Assembly (NCBI GenBank): GCA_031290405.1
Contig: JAITNO010000187.1
Span: 1 to 9,149, forward strand
DNA length: 9,149 nucleotides
Direction of reading: 5' to 3'
DNA from: Spirochaetaceae bacterium
GTDB taxonomy: Bacteria; Spirochaetota; Spirochaetia; Treponematales; Breznakiellaceae
Shown here: positions 1 through 6,537 of the stretch, in pieces
How the letters are laid out: each line of letters opens with the position of its first letter
How positions within the stretch are numbered: the first letter of the stretch is position 1
Position numbers and translations under genes: made by a program
The notes under the pieces: generated by a model
What the model was told of the DNA's origin: nothing
Seen by the model: the letters and a program-made list of their open reading frames with translations, nothing else
The model's database searches: none

Positions 1-33
1 ACCCCCACCAGACCGAAGACGCCCCACACATGT

Positions 34-67
34 CTGACTTGAGTTCAGACGTGAGCTATTCCGTTCT
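34..67 (+). other. Probable Illumina TruSeq read-2 adapter remnant (assembly artefact)
   Basis: Bases 35-67 align without gaps to the TruSeq read-2 adapter (the strand that contains GAGTTCAGACGTG and ends in TTCCGATCT). There are four substitutions in 33 positions: T40 for G, A54 for T, A58 for C and T64 for A. The adapter would end exactly at 67, and from 68 the sequence continues as the 21-bp repeat, which is the expected layout of adapter followed by insert. The match rests on my memory of the adapter sequence. Bases 1-33 upstream look degraded; a GAAGACG heptamer at 15-21 also occurs in the Illumina P7 oligo, but the spacing does not fit and I do not rely on it. The first 67 bases should not be treated as genome. 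Confidence 0.85.
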
Positions 68-295
68 ATCCTTTCCCTTGTGCGAGCCATCCTTACCCTT
101 GAGCAAACCATCCTTACCCTTGAGCGAGCCATCCTTACCCTTGTGCGAGCCATCCTTACCCTTGTGCGAGTCATCCTTACCTTGTGCGAGCCATCCTTAC
201 CCTTGAGCAAACCATCCTTACCCTTGAGCGAGCCATCCTTACCCTTGTGCGTGCCGTTCCTACCCTTGAGCGGTCCATTCCTACGCTTGAGCGAC
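66..295. repeat. 21-bp tandem repeat array, about 11 units
   Basis: The unit is close to CCATCCTTACCCTTGAGCGA plus G. Unit starts are 66, 87, 108, 129, 150, 171, 191, 212, 233, 254 and 275. The unit at 171 is 20 bp, having lost one C, and the last two units are the most diverged. Three subtypes differ in the last seven bases (GAGCAAA, GAGCGAG, GTGCGAG), and the order GAGCAAA-GAGCGAG-GTGCGAG occurs twice (from 87 and from 191), so there is a higher-order period of about 104 bp. The unit length is a multiple of three and lacks stops in several frames, so long spurious heptapeptide-repeat reading frames run through it on both strands. No function can be assigned; it resembles an intergenic minisatellite. 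The left boundary is set by the adapter, so the true array may be longer. Confidence 0.9.
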
Positions 296-457
296 CGGCG
301 GCGGGGAAGGACGAGAGGCCGCGGGAAGACGCGCGGTGAAATCTTTCTTTGCCGCTTCCCGCTCACGCGTCATCCTCATCAATCTTCCTTTTTCTCTTTT
401 CTCCACGCGGCCGGCCCCCTTCACCTTTTTCGGTGGAACGGCTACACTCGGCGGACT
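296..457. other. Non-coding spacer between repeat array and first gene
   Basis: This stretch starts GC-rich and becomes pyrimidine-rich at about 380-430 (runs of C and T). I see no tRNA, no convincing terminator and no conserved ORF. The only possible signal is a promoter-like pair at 420-448, listed separately. Confidence 0.5.
420..448 (+). promoter_or_regulatory. Weak sigma-70-like promoter candidate
   Basis: TTCACC (420-425) and TACACT (443-448) are separated by 17 bp, each matching four of six consensus positions. Transcription would begin only a few bases before the ATG at 458, implying a nearly leaderless message; this agrees with the lack of a good Shine-Dalgarno there. It could equally be chance in a GC-rich spacer. 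Confidence 0.2.
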
Positions 458-1123
458 ATGAAAAAGAACTTATGTATTGCGGCGGCGTGCGTTTTTGCGC
501 TTTCGCCTTTGTTTTTGTCCGCCCAGCAGGGCGGCGTCGACGTCGGGATGCCCGGGAATCTTTCCGAGGCGGGTTTGAAGAAGCTTGTCGACAATCCGGC
601 GGTGTTGTCTTCCAAAGTGGAAGAGCTGCCGGACGACGCAAACAAAAAGTCGTGGTTCAGACTCTTCTGCGACACGCAGACCGCAACGGCGGTCCCCATC
701 GGAAGCATCTACGCGGCCCTCAACGACTTCGGCTCCTACGCAAAAAACTTCAGCGGCGTGAAGAGCGTCAAAATCATCCGCACAAACGCGGAAGGCTCAG
801 TCGTCGAAGCATCCGCCGGACGGTTCGGCGTCAACAGCCGCTACGTCTACCTGCAAACGGAGCCGGTCAAGGCCGACGACGAACACCTCGTCGTCAGAAT
901 CAGCATCGACACGGAAGGCGACGGCACCATGAAGAACATGGACACGCGCTACTACTTGAAGGCGGTGACTATCGACGGAAAGCCGTACACGTACCTACGC
1001 TGTTACGACATCACCGATTATATGTCCCAAATGTGGGGACAGTACACAATCATGAAAAGCAAGAACGAAGGCTCGCACAAAGACGGGCTGACTGACCTCA
1101 TAAACGCCGCAGTCAAAAGATAA
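458..1123 (+). CDS. Secreted SRPBCC/START-like hypothetical protein
   Basis: The protein has 221 residues. It begins with a clear Sec signal peptide: KK at 2-3, a hydrophobic stretch at about 5-20, and probable cleavage after LSA at about 22, so the mature protein is periplasmic or lipid-facing. Residues about 78-200 (IGSIYAALNDFGSYAKNFSG, then alternating beta-like strands) resemble SRPBCC/START-type ligand-binding folds, in which a 'D-x-x-x-Y-x-x-x-x-P/S-G-V' segment follows the first helix. This is a fold-level impression, not a firm family call, and no catalytic residues are evident. The ATG at 458 was chosen because it gives the signal peptide. The frame stays open back to about 80, but that extension is only translated tandem repeat and spacer. 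The mscS gene follows after 30 bp, so co-transcription is likely and an envelope role is plausible. Confidence 0.75.
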   Translation: MKKNLCIAAACVFALSPLFLSAQQGGVDVGMPGNLSEAGLKKLVDNPAVLSSKVEELPDDANKKSWFRLFCDTQTATAVPIGSIYAALNDFGSYAKNFSGVKSVKIIRTNAEGSVVEASAGRFGVNSRYVYLQTEPVKADDEHLVVRISIDTEGDGTMKNMDTRYYLKAVTIDGKPYTYLRCYDITDYMSQMWGQYTIMKSKNEGSHKDGLTDLINAAVKR

Positions 1124-1153
1124 ACGCCGCCGCCGCGACCCTAAGGAGAATGT

Positions 1154-2527
1154 ATGAATATCAAACTCGTATGTTTTTTAACCGCAATGTGCGCCTTCAC
1201 CCTCGCCGGCCCCGCAACATGGGCCGAGGACGCCCCACCCTCCCCCACCCCCGCGCAGGCGGACGCCGCGCTTGCCCCGCCCCCGCCTGCGAAAGCGCCG
1301 GCAAACGCCGCGCTCGCGGCGCCCACAGGCGCGCTCAGCGCCGCAATCGAAGAAAGCGCCGAAGAAGGCGGGCTCAACTTCTTCGTCCGCCTGGGGATCG
1401 TGCTCGCCATCGTCATCGTCCAGATCCTGTTGATACGAGGAACCCTCCACCTCGCCAAAATCGGCAAGGGAAAGATGCGAAGCTACGGCGCACGGAAGTT
1501 CAAACCCATCAAGTTCAAATCCCTCGTCCTGTTCGAGGTGCCGCAGATCGTCGGGGCGGCCTGTTTCTTCATCGACATCGTGAAGATAATCCTCGTGATT
1601 TTCCAACTGATCATCACCGTCCCCATCGTCTTCAAGTTCTTTGAGCCCACCCGCTACGTCGCCGACACCATCTTCGGCTACATCCTCACCCCGTTAAAGA
1701 GCTTTGGCCTCGGCTTCCTCGCGTACATACCCGACCTGTTCGCCATCGCCATCATCGTCGTTATAGCCCGCTACGCACTGCGCGCGCTCAAGTTCTTCAT
1801 CGTCCAAATAGAGAAAGGAAAGCTCGTCGTCCACGGCTTTTACGCCGAATGGGCGCGCCCAACGTTCACCATCGTCCGCTTCCTCATCATCGCCTTCACC
1901 GTCGCCATCATCTATCCGCACCTCCCGAACTCCGATTCCGAAGTCTTTAAGGGCGTGTCCGTCCTTGTCGGCATCCTCTTCTCCCTCGGCTCCAGCTCCA
2001 TCATCGGCAACCTCATCTCCGGCTTCGTGATGACCTACATGAGGCCCTTCAGCGTCGGCGACCGGATCAAGCTGAACGACGTTACCGGCTTTGTCCTCGA
2101 ACGCGGGCCGATGGTCACCAGAATACGGACGCACAAGAACGAGATCGTCTCCGTCCCCAACCAAATGGTGATGAACAACGCCATCACGAACTACAGCTCC
2201 GCGCCCGACTTAGGCTTAGGCGGCCTCATCGTCCACGCGGAGATCACCATGGGCTACGACGTGCCCTGGCAAAAAGTCCACGAGGTCTTGATCGGCGCGG
2301 CCGCAGCCAACGACCTCTTGGAGAAAACCCCCGCGCCCTTCATCAACCAGCTCAAGCTCGACGACTTCTATTGCTGGTACGAGATCAACGCCTACACGAA
2401 AAACGTCGACGTGCTGCCCACCGTGTATTCGGAGCTGTATAAGAACATACAAAACGGCTTCGCGGCGAACGGCATCAGTATGTACGCCCCGCACTTCGAG
2501 GTCCAGAAACAGACGGACGCAATCTAG
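1154..2527 (+). CDS. MscS-family mechanosensitive ion channel
   Basis: The protein has 457 residues. MscS channels open under membrane tension and release solutes during osmotic downshock. Residues 1-24 look like a signal peptide (ATWA then E), followed by an Ala/Pro-rich linker to about 65. Hydrophobic segments lie at about 76-96, 131-163, 190-207, 236-256 and 265-296. The last is the pore helix and contains the small-residue run LGSSSIIGNLISGF (278-291). It leads into the family's beta domain, RPFSVGDRIKLNDVTGFV (297-314), and VSVPNQMVMNNAITNYS (332-348). A cytosolic alpha/beta domain completes the chain to 457. It is longer than E. coli MscS (286 residues) because of the extra N-terminal segment. 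The start at 1154 is set by AGGAG at 1144-1148; an ATG at 1150 is in another frame. It lies 30 bp after the secreted SRPBCC-like gene and 36 bp before the aconitase. Confidence 0.95.
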   Translation: MNIKLVCFLTAMCAFTLAGPATWAEDAPPSPTPAQADAALAPPPPAKAPANAALAAPTGALSAAIEESAEEGGLNFFVRLGIVLAIVIVQILLIRGTLHLAKIGKGKMRSYGARKFKPIKFKSLVLFEVPQIVGAACFFIDIVKIILVIFQLIITVPIVFKFFEPTRYVADTIFGYILTPLKSFGLGFLAYIPDLFAIAIIVVIARYALRALKFFIVQIEKGKLVVHGFYAEWARPTFTIVRFLIIAFTVAIIYPHLPNSDSEVFKGVSVLVGILFSLGSSSIIGNLISGFVMTYMRPFSVGDRIKLNDVTGFVLERGPMVTRIRTHKNEIVSVPNQMVMNNAITNYSSAPDLGLGGLIVHAEITMGYDVPWQKVHEVLIGAAAANDLLEKTPAPFINQLKLDDFYCWYEINAYTKNVDVLPTVYSELYKNIQNGFAANGISMYAPHFEVQKQTDAI

Positions 2528-2547
2528 CGCCCGCCCCAGAGACCCCA

Positions 2548-2651
2548 GCCCAAAGGAGGCGCCATGACAAACGCGATGCCGAATATGGGGAGCCCGCCCC
2601 AGGAAAAGCGGCCCAAAGGAGATTCCATGCAAAACACTATGCTGAACGGCG
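2548..2651 (+). repeat. Imperfect direct duplication of the translation start region
   Basis: Bases 2548-2588 and 2611-2651 are similar at an offset of 63 bp. They share GCCCAAAGGAG, then CCATG, then AAAC, ATGC and GAA at matching positions. Both copies carry a Shine-Dalgarno and an ATG. An in-phase duplication that later diverged explains the 21-residue N-terminal extension of the aconitase. Confidence 0.55.
2552..2629 (+). promoter_or_regulatory. Two alternative ribosome-binding sites and starts for the aconitase
   Basis: AAAGGAGG (2552-2559) lies 4 bases before ATG 2564, and AAAGGAGA (2615-2622) lies 4 bases before ATG 2627. The two ATGs are 63 bp apart and in the same frame. Either site is strong enough to drive translation, so two N-termini 21 residues apart are possible. 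Family homology begins only after the second start. Confidence 0.6.
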
Positions 2652-4606
2652 CGCCGAACACGCTTGTTGAAAAGATCATCCTGTCCCACCTTGCGGCAGG
2701 AGCGGGGGGGGCGCCTGCGCGCGGAGAGCCTGTGTCGATTGTCATCGACCAGACGCTGACGCAGGACGCCACGGGCACGATGGCCTGCCTCCAGTTCGAG
2801 GCGATGGGCGCGGAGCGCGTGCGGACGGAGCTTTCAGTGTCCTACATCGACCACAACACGTTGCAGGAAGACTATAAGAACCAGGACGACCACCGTTACT
2901 TGCAGAGCGTCGCCGCGAAGTACGGGATGTGGTTTTCCCGCGCGGGGAACGGCATCTGCCACCAGGTGCACCTTGAGCGCTTCGGCGCGCCGGGCAAGAC
3001 CCTGCTGGGCTCGGACTCGCACACGCCGACGGGCGGCGCCCTGGGAATGCTCGCCATCGGCTCAGGCGGCCTCGACGTCGCCTGCGCCATGGGCGGCGGC
3101 CCCTTCAGCCTGCTCTTCCCGAAGATCTACGGCGTCCGCCTTTCAGGCGCGCTCGCCGGCGCCGCCTCCGCCAAAGACGTCATCCTCGAGCTCTTGCGCC
3201 GCGAGACGGTGAAGGGCGGCGTGGACGCGGTCTACGAGTATTTCGGCCCCGGCGTCGCCAGCCTCGCCGTCCCCCAACGCGCCACCATCGCAAACATGGG
3301 CGCCGAATTGGGAGCCACCTCGTCCGTCTTCCCCTCCGACGGCCTGACGAAGGCCTTCCTTGAAAACAGGGGACGCGGCGAACTCTGGCGCGAGCTGAAA
3401 GCCGACGAAGGCGCGCTCTACGACAAGATCATCGACATCGACTTGTCCGCGCTTACCCCGCTCGCCGCCTGCCCCCACTCCCCCGACAACGTGAAGGCCG
3501 TCTCCGCCCTCGCCGGAACCCCCGTCGACCAGGTCGTCATCGGCTCCTGCACGAACTCTTCCCTCGACGACCTCGCCGCCGTGGCCGCCATCGTGCGCGG
3601 GAAAACCGTCCACCCGCGCGTTTCCGCCGGCATCGCCTGCGGCAGCAGAGCCACCCTCCTCGCCGCAGACAAGGCCGGCGTCCTCGGAGAGCTTATTCGT
3701 TCAGGCTTCCGCATCCTCGAAAGCGCCTGCGGGCCCTGCATCGGCATGGGCTTCGCCCCCAAGTCAGGCGGCGCCGTCAGCCTTCGCACCTTCAACCGCA
3801 ACTTCAAGGGCCGCAGCGGAACCGCCGACGCCGGCGTCTACCTCGTTTCGCCGGAGACGGCCGCCGCCGCCGCCATTGCAGGGGCAATAACGGACGCCGG
3901 GGAGCTCCAGACGGAGCGCCTCAACACCCTGCCCTTCGTCCAATCGACCGTCCAATGCGCCGACGATATGCTCCTCCCGCCCCTCCCTCCAGAGGCCGCA
4001 AAAGACGTCGCCGTCGAGCGCGGCCCAAACATCAAACCCTGCCCCCTGCAAGAGCCCGCGCCCGACGACGTGCGCCTAGTCATACTCTACAAAGGCGGGG
4101 ACAACATCACCACCGACGACATCATGCCCGCCGGTGCCAAAGTCCTCCCCCTCCGTTCAAACATCCCCGAAATAGCAAAGTTTGTGTTTTCATCCCTCTG
4201 CCCTGACTTTTATCAGAGGGCCAAAGCCGCAGGCGGCGGCGCCATCGTCGGCGGAAGCAACTACGGGCAGGGCTCTTCCCGCGAACACGCCGCCCTCGCC
4301 CCGATGTACCTAGGCGTCAAGGCCGTCGTCGCAAAGTCATTCGCCCGCATCCACAGGGCAAACCTCGTCAACTGCGGCATACTCCCCTTCACCTTCGTCG
4401 ACGGCGGCGACTGCGACGCCCTTATCCTTGGCGACGAGCTCCACTTCCAGGCCCTGCACACCCTCCTCGACGACCCCTCCCAGAGCGTCATCGACGCAAG
4501 CGTAAACGGAAGGACCATCGCCCTCAAGCTCGAAGCCGACGCGCGCGACAGAGCGCTCCTCCGCGCCGGCGGCGCCATCCGCGCCTTAAGGGAGCGGAAC
4601 GCGTAG
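2564..4606 (+). CDS. Aconitase-family hydratase (single-chain, about 660-680 aa)
   Basis: Members convert citrate to isocitrate through cis-aconitate using a 4Fe-4S cluster, in the cytoplasm. The 680-residue chain has the aconitase core first, with GSDSHTPTGG (149-158). Cluster cysteines are C329 in GSCTNSS and C389 and C392 in ACGPCIGMG. The swivel domain at the C-terminus has GDNITTDDI (512-520) and SNYGQGSSREHAA (565-577). This length and order fit the shorter 'putative aconitase' type related to isopropylmalate isomerase with both subunits fused, rather than the roughly 890-residue AcnA. A dedicated homoaconitase or isopropylmalate-isomerase activity cannot be excluded, but no leu or lys genes are nearby. 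Homology begins at about residue 32 (NTLVEKII), so the start at 2627 (MQNTML, 659 residues) may be the main one; 2564 is given because its ribosome-binding site is at least as good. A terminator follows at 4627. Confidence 0.93.
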   Translation: MTNAMPNMGSPPQEKRPKGDSMQNTMLNGAPNTLVEKIILSHLAAGAGGAPARGEPVSIVIDQTLTQDATGTMACLQFEAMGAERVRTELSVSYIDHNTLQEDYKNQDDHRYLQSVAAKYGMWFSRAGNGICHQVHLERFGAPGKTLLGSDSHTPTGGALGMLAIGSGGLDVACAMGGGPFSLLFPKIYGVRLSGALAGAASAKDVILELLRRETVKGGVDAVYEYFGPGVASLAVPQRATIANMGAELGATSSVFPSDGLTKAFLENRGRGELWRELKADEGALYDKIIDIDLSALTPLAACPHSPDNVKAVSALAGTPVDQVVIGSCTNSSLDDLAAVAAIVRGKTVHPRVSAGIACGSRATLLAADKAGVLGELIRSGFRILESACGPCIGMGFAPKSGGAVSLRTFNRNFKGRSGTADAGVYLVSPETAAAAAIAGAITDAGELQTERLNTLPFVQSTVQCADDMLLPPLPPEAAKDVAVERGPNIKPCPLQEPAPDDVRLVILYKGGDNITTDDIMPAGAKVLPLRSNIPEIAKFVFSSLCPDFYQRAKAAGGGAIVGGSNYGQGSSREHAALAPMYLGVKAVVAKSFARIHRANLVNCGILPFTFVDGGDCDALILGDELHFQALHTLLDDPSQSVIDASVNGRTIALKLEADARDRALLRAGGAIRALRERNA

Positions 4607-4626
4607 GGCCCTCCCTGCGCCCCGGC

Positions 4627-4655
4627 GGCTCAGGCCTTCAGCCCCTGAGCCTTTT
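4627..4655 (+). terminator. Rho-independent terminator after the aconitase
   Basis: A perfect 8-bp stem, GGCTCAGG (4627-4634) with CCTGAGCC (4644-4651), has a 9-base loop and is followed by TTTT (4652-4655). It sits 20 bp after the aconitase stop and overlaps the stop codon of the convergent macro-domain gene. There is no T-run on the - strand side, so it acts mainly for + strand transcripts. Confidence 0.8.
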
Positions 4656-5178
4656 ACAGGCCCAGCAGATCCTTGTAGAGCGCGTAATTTTCCCCGTCAA
4701 AGCAGACGAAGACGACCCTCTTCAGCGTCGGATGCTTCCCCGCCTCGCCGCGCACCGTATCGACGGCAACCCGCGCCGCCTCCCCCTTCGGATAGCCGTA
4801 GATCCCCGTGCTGATGTTCGGGAAGGCGATGCTCTCAAGACCGCGTTCCCCCGCAAGATGCAGGCAGCTCGTGTAACAGGACGCAAGCAGCGTCGCGCAG
4901 TCCTTCTTTCCATTGTACACGGGCCCCACCGTGTGGATGACCCACTTGCAGCGCAGGGCGTGCCCCCCCGTCATGCGCGCCTCCCCCGTGGGGCAGCGCA
5001 CCCCGTCGACAAGCGGCAGCGCACGGCACTCCTCCAACAGGGCCCGCCCCGCAGCCGCGTGAATCGCCCCGTCCACCCCGCCTCCGCCCAGAAGCGACCC
5101 ATTCGCCGCGTTTACAATCGCGTCCACGCGCAGCGTCGTGATGTTGCCGCGCACAAGCTCCAAAGAAACTTCATTCAT
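4654..5178 (-). CDS. Macro-domain protein, probable O-acetyl-ADP-ribose deacetylase / mono-ADP-ribosylhydrolase
   Basis: The 174-residue protein is essentially one macro domain, which binds ADP-ribose. MacroD/YmdB-type members remove acetyl groups from O-acetyl-ADP-ribose or ADP-ribose from acidic side chains. Visible motifs are VDAIVNAAN (18-26), with the asparagine used by the class, the glycine-rich loop GGGGVDGAIH (31-40) with the catalytic aspartate at 36, GEARMTGGHAL (66-76 region), VIHTVGP (80-86) and the diphosphate loop NISTGIYGYP (121-130). This set is typical of the catalytically active MacroD group. The frame remains open upstream to 5502, but that part is antisense to flgL and has no macro homology, so the ATG at 5178 (MNEVSLELVRGNIT) was chosen. 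It lacks a clear Shine-Dalgarno. It is convergent with the aconitase and divergent from flgL, so it is probably a single-gene unit. Confidence 0.93.
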   Translation of the reverse strand: MNEVSLELVRGNITTLRVDAIVNAANGSLLGGGGVDGAIHAAAGRALLEECRALPLVDGVRCPTGEARMTGGHALRCKWVIHTVGPVYNGKKDCATLLASCYTSCLHLAGERGLESIAFPNISTGIYGYPKGEAARVAVDTVRGEAGKHPTLKRVVFVCFDGENYALYKDLLGL

Positions 5179-5225
5179 AGCGCTTAGCGTAGCGCATTTT
5201 CGCGGCAACGCCCACCCCCCGCTCC

Positions 5226-5253
5226 TCAAGGTCACGGCAAAAGCTACCGATAA
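5226..5253 (+). promoter_or_regulatory. Sigma-28 (FliA)-like flagellar promoter for flgL
   Basis: ACCGATAA (5246-5253) matches seven of eight positions of the FliA -10 consensus GCCGATAA. Upstream, TCAAGGTC (5226-5233) is a partial match to TAAAGTTT, with a 12-base rather than 11-base spacer. The predicted transcription start is about 12-15 bases before the flgL ATG. Late flagellar genes such as the hook-associated proteins are commonly under this sigma factor, which supports the call. Confidence 0.6.
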
Positions 5254-5274
5254 GAAGGAAAAGAGGGACACCCT

Positions 5275-6525
5275 ATGGAAAGAATCTCCACCGCCATGCC
5301 CAACAACGACATGAGTTTTTACCTGCGCCGCCGCGAGCGGGACATTGCCCACATCCAAAACAAGATCGCCAGCCAGACCCGCCTGCCCGAGCTCGCCGAC
5401 GACCCCATCGGCGCCTCGCACGCCGTGCGTTACGCCTCGCACCTGACGCGCCTGGAGCAGTTCGAGCAGAACACGCACATCGCGCGTGAGCATTACAACC
5501 ACCTCGACGGCTTTTTAGGCGAGGCCGTTGACATCGTGCAGAAACTCCGGGAGCTTGCCGTCAAGGGCGCCAACGGCGTGTGGACGGCCGACGACACCGC
5601 GATGATGGGAATCGAGGTCAACGAGCTCCTCAAGGAGCTCGTCTCCATAGCGAACGCCTCGGGCCCCAACGGCAAGTATCTTTTTACCGGCGACCGCGCC
5701 CTCACCGAGCCGTTCCGCATCGTGGAAGGCTCCGTCGAGCGCATCGGTGAGGACGCCCCCCTGCGCGTCGAGTATCGCGGCGCCGGAGCCACGCGGAGCA
5801 TCGAGATCGCCGACGGCGCCGAAGCCGCGCTCGACGTCCCCGGCTCCCGCGCGTTCTGGGCCGAGCGAATGCAGATCGCCTCCGCGCGGGATGCCACCAG
5901 CTACCAGGTCGCCGAGGGGAATACCGCCATCTACGTCGACGGCGTGGAGATACCTTTAAGCGCAGGCGACGACGTAAACGCCATCATCGCCAAGATCAAC
6001 GACTCAAGCGCGCCCGTGAAGGCTTACCTCGACGTCGAGACGCAGGGACTCGCGCTCGAAGGCGCCGACCCTCACCTCGTTACCCTCGAAGACCGCGCCG
6101 GTTCAACCGTCCTCCAGGACTTAGGCCTTACGCGCGGCAACAGCGTGCAGGGCGCCGCCAACTGGGCCCCCGACGCCCGCGTCTCCGGCGGCTCGCTCTT
6201 TGACGTCGCCATCGCGCTCCGCGACGCGCTCCTGCGGGGCGACCACAATTACGTCGGGGGCCAGGCCCTCGGGGCCGTCGACGGAGCCTTGGGGAACCTA
6301 AACACCCAGCGCAACGTCGTCGGGAGCCGCCACGAACGCGCCGAAATCGTCTGGGCGCGGCACAACACCCAGATAGGGAACGTGACCGCCAGCCTCGACC
6401 GCGAAGCAGGGCTCGACCTCGCCAGCGCCGCACTCGAGCTAGGCATGATGGACATGGCCCACCGCGCAACCCTTCAGAGCGCGGCGCGCATCCTTCCCCC
6501 GACGCTCCTTGACTTCCTGCGTTAA
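5275..6525 (+). CDS. flgL: Flagellar hook-associated protein 3 (hook-filament junction protein FlgL)
   Basis: FlgL is exported through the flagellar apparatus and, with FlgK, joins the hook to the filament. The 416-residue chain has the flagellin-type N-terminal helical region (MERISTAMPNNDM; DDPIGASHAVRYASHL, 42-57) and FTGDRALTEPF (137-147). A beta-rich middle (about 218-285) resembles the 'flagellin hook IN' motif (IYVDGVEIPLSAGDDVNAII, then LGLT). The C-terminal helical region (345-416) pairs with the N-terminus in the polymer. The start at 5275 has a GAGGG ribosome-binding site at about 5263-5267, and a sigma-28-like promoter lies just upstream. No flgK precedes it and no fliW or csrA follows; dxr starts 12 bp downstream. 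It could be the only copy moved out of the flagellar operon or a second paralogue. Confidence 0.93.
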   Translation: MERISTAMPNNDMSFYLRRRERDIAHIQNKIASQTRLPELADDPIGASHAVRYASHLTRLEQFEQNTHIAREHYNHLDGFLGEAVDIVQKLRELAVKGANGVWTADDTAMMGIEVNELLKELVSIANASGPNGKYLFTGDRALTEPFRIVEGSVERIGEDAPLRVEYRGAGATRSIEIADGAEAALDVPGSRAFWAERMQIASARDATSYQVAEGNTAIYVDGVEIPLSAGDDVNAIIAKINDSSAPVKAYLDVETQGLALEGADPHLVTLEDRAGSTVLQDLGLTRGNSVQGAANWAPDARVSGGSLFDVAIALRDALLRGDHNYVGGQALGAVDGALGNLNTQRNVVGSRHERAEIVWARHNTQIGNVTASLDREAGLDLASAALELGMMDMAHRATLQSAARILPPTLLDFLR

Positions 6526-6537
6526 AAAGAAAAGCAT

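Noticed and set aside
29..53. Stem-loop with a 9-bp stem near the left end
   Set aside because: It lies largely inside the adapter match and is not genomic.
66..295. CRISPR-like array
   Set aside because: Units are contiguous with no spacers, and no cas genes are present.
66..360. A - strand reading frame with SLKGKDG heptapeptide repeats
   Set aside because: It starts from a GTG with no ribosome-binding site and is broken by the one-base deletion at 171-190. Open frames are expected when a stop-free 21-bp unit is repeated.
80..457. A 126-residue N-terminal extension of the first gene, rich in AILTLER / EPSLPLS heptapeptides
   Set aside because: It is translated tandem repeat and spacer, with a one-base deletion shifting the repeat frame midway. 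A proper signal peptide starts at 458.
5179..5502. A 108-residue N-terminal extension of the macro-domain protein
   Set aside because: It is antisense to the flgL coding region and its promoter, and family homology begins right at the internal ATG 5178.
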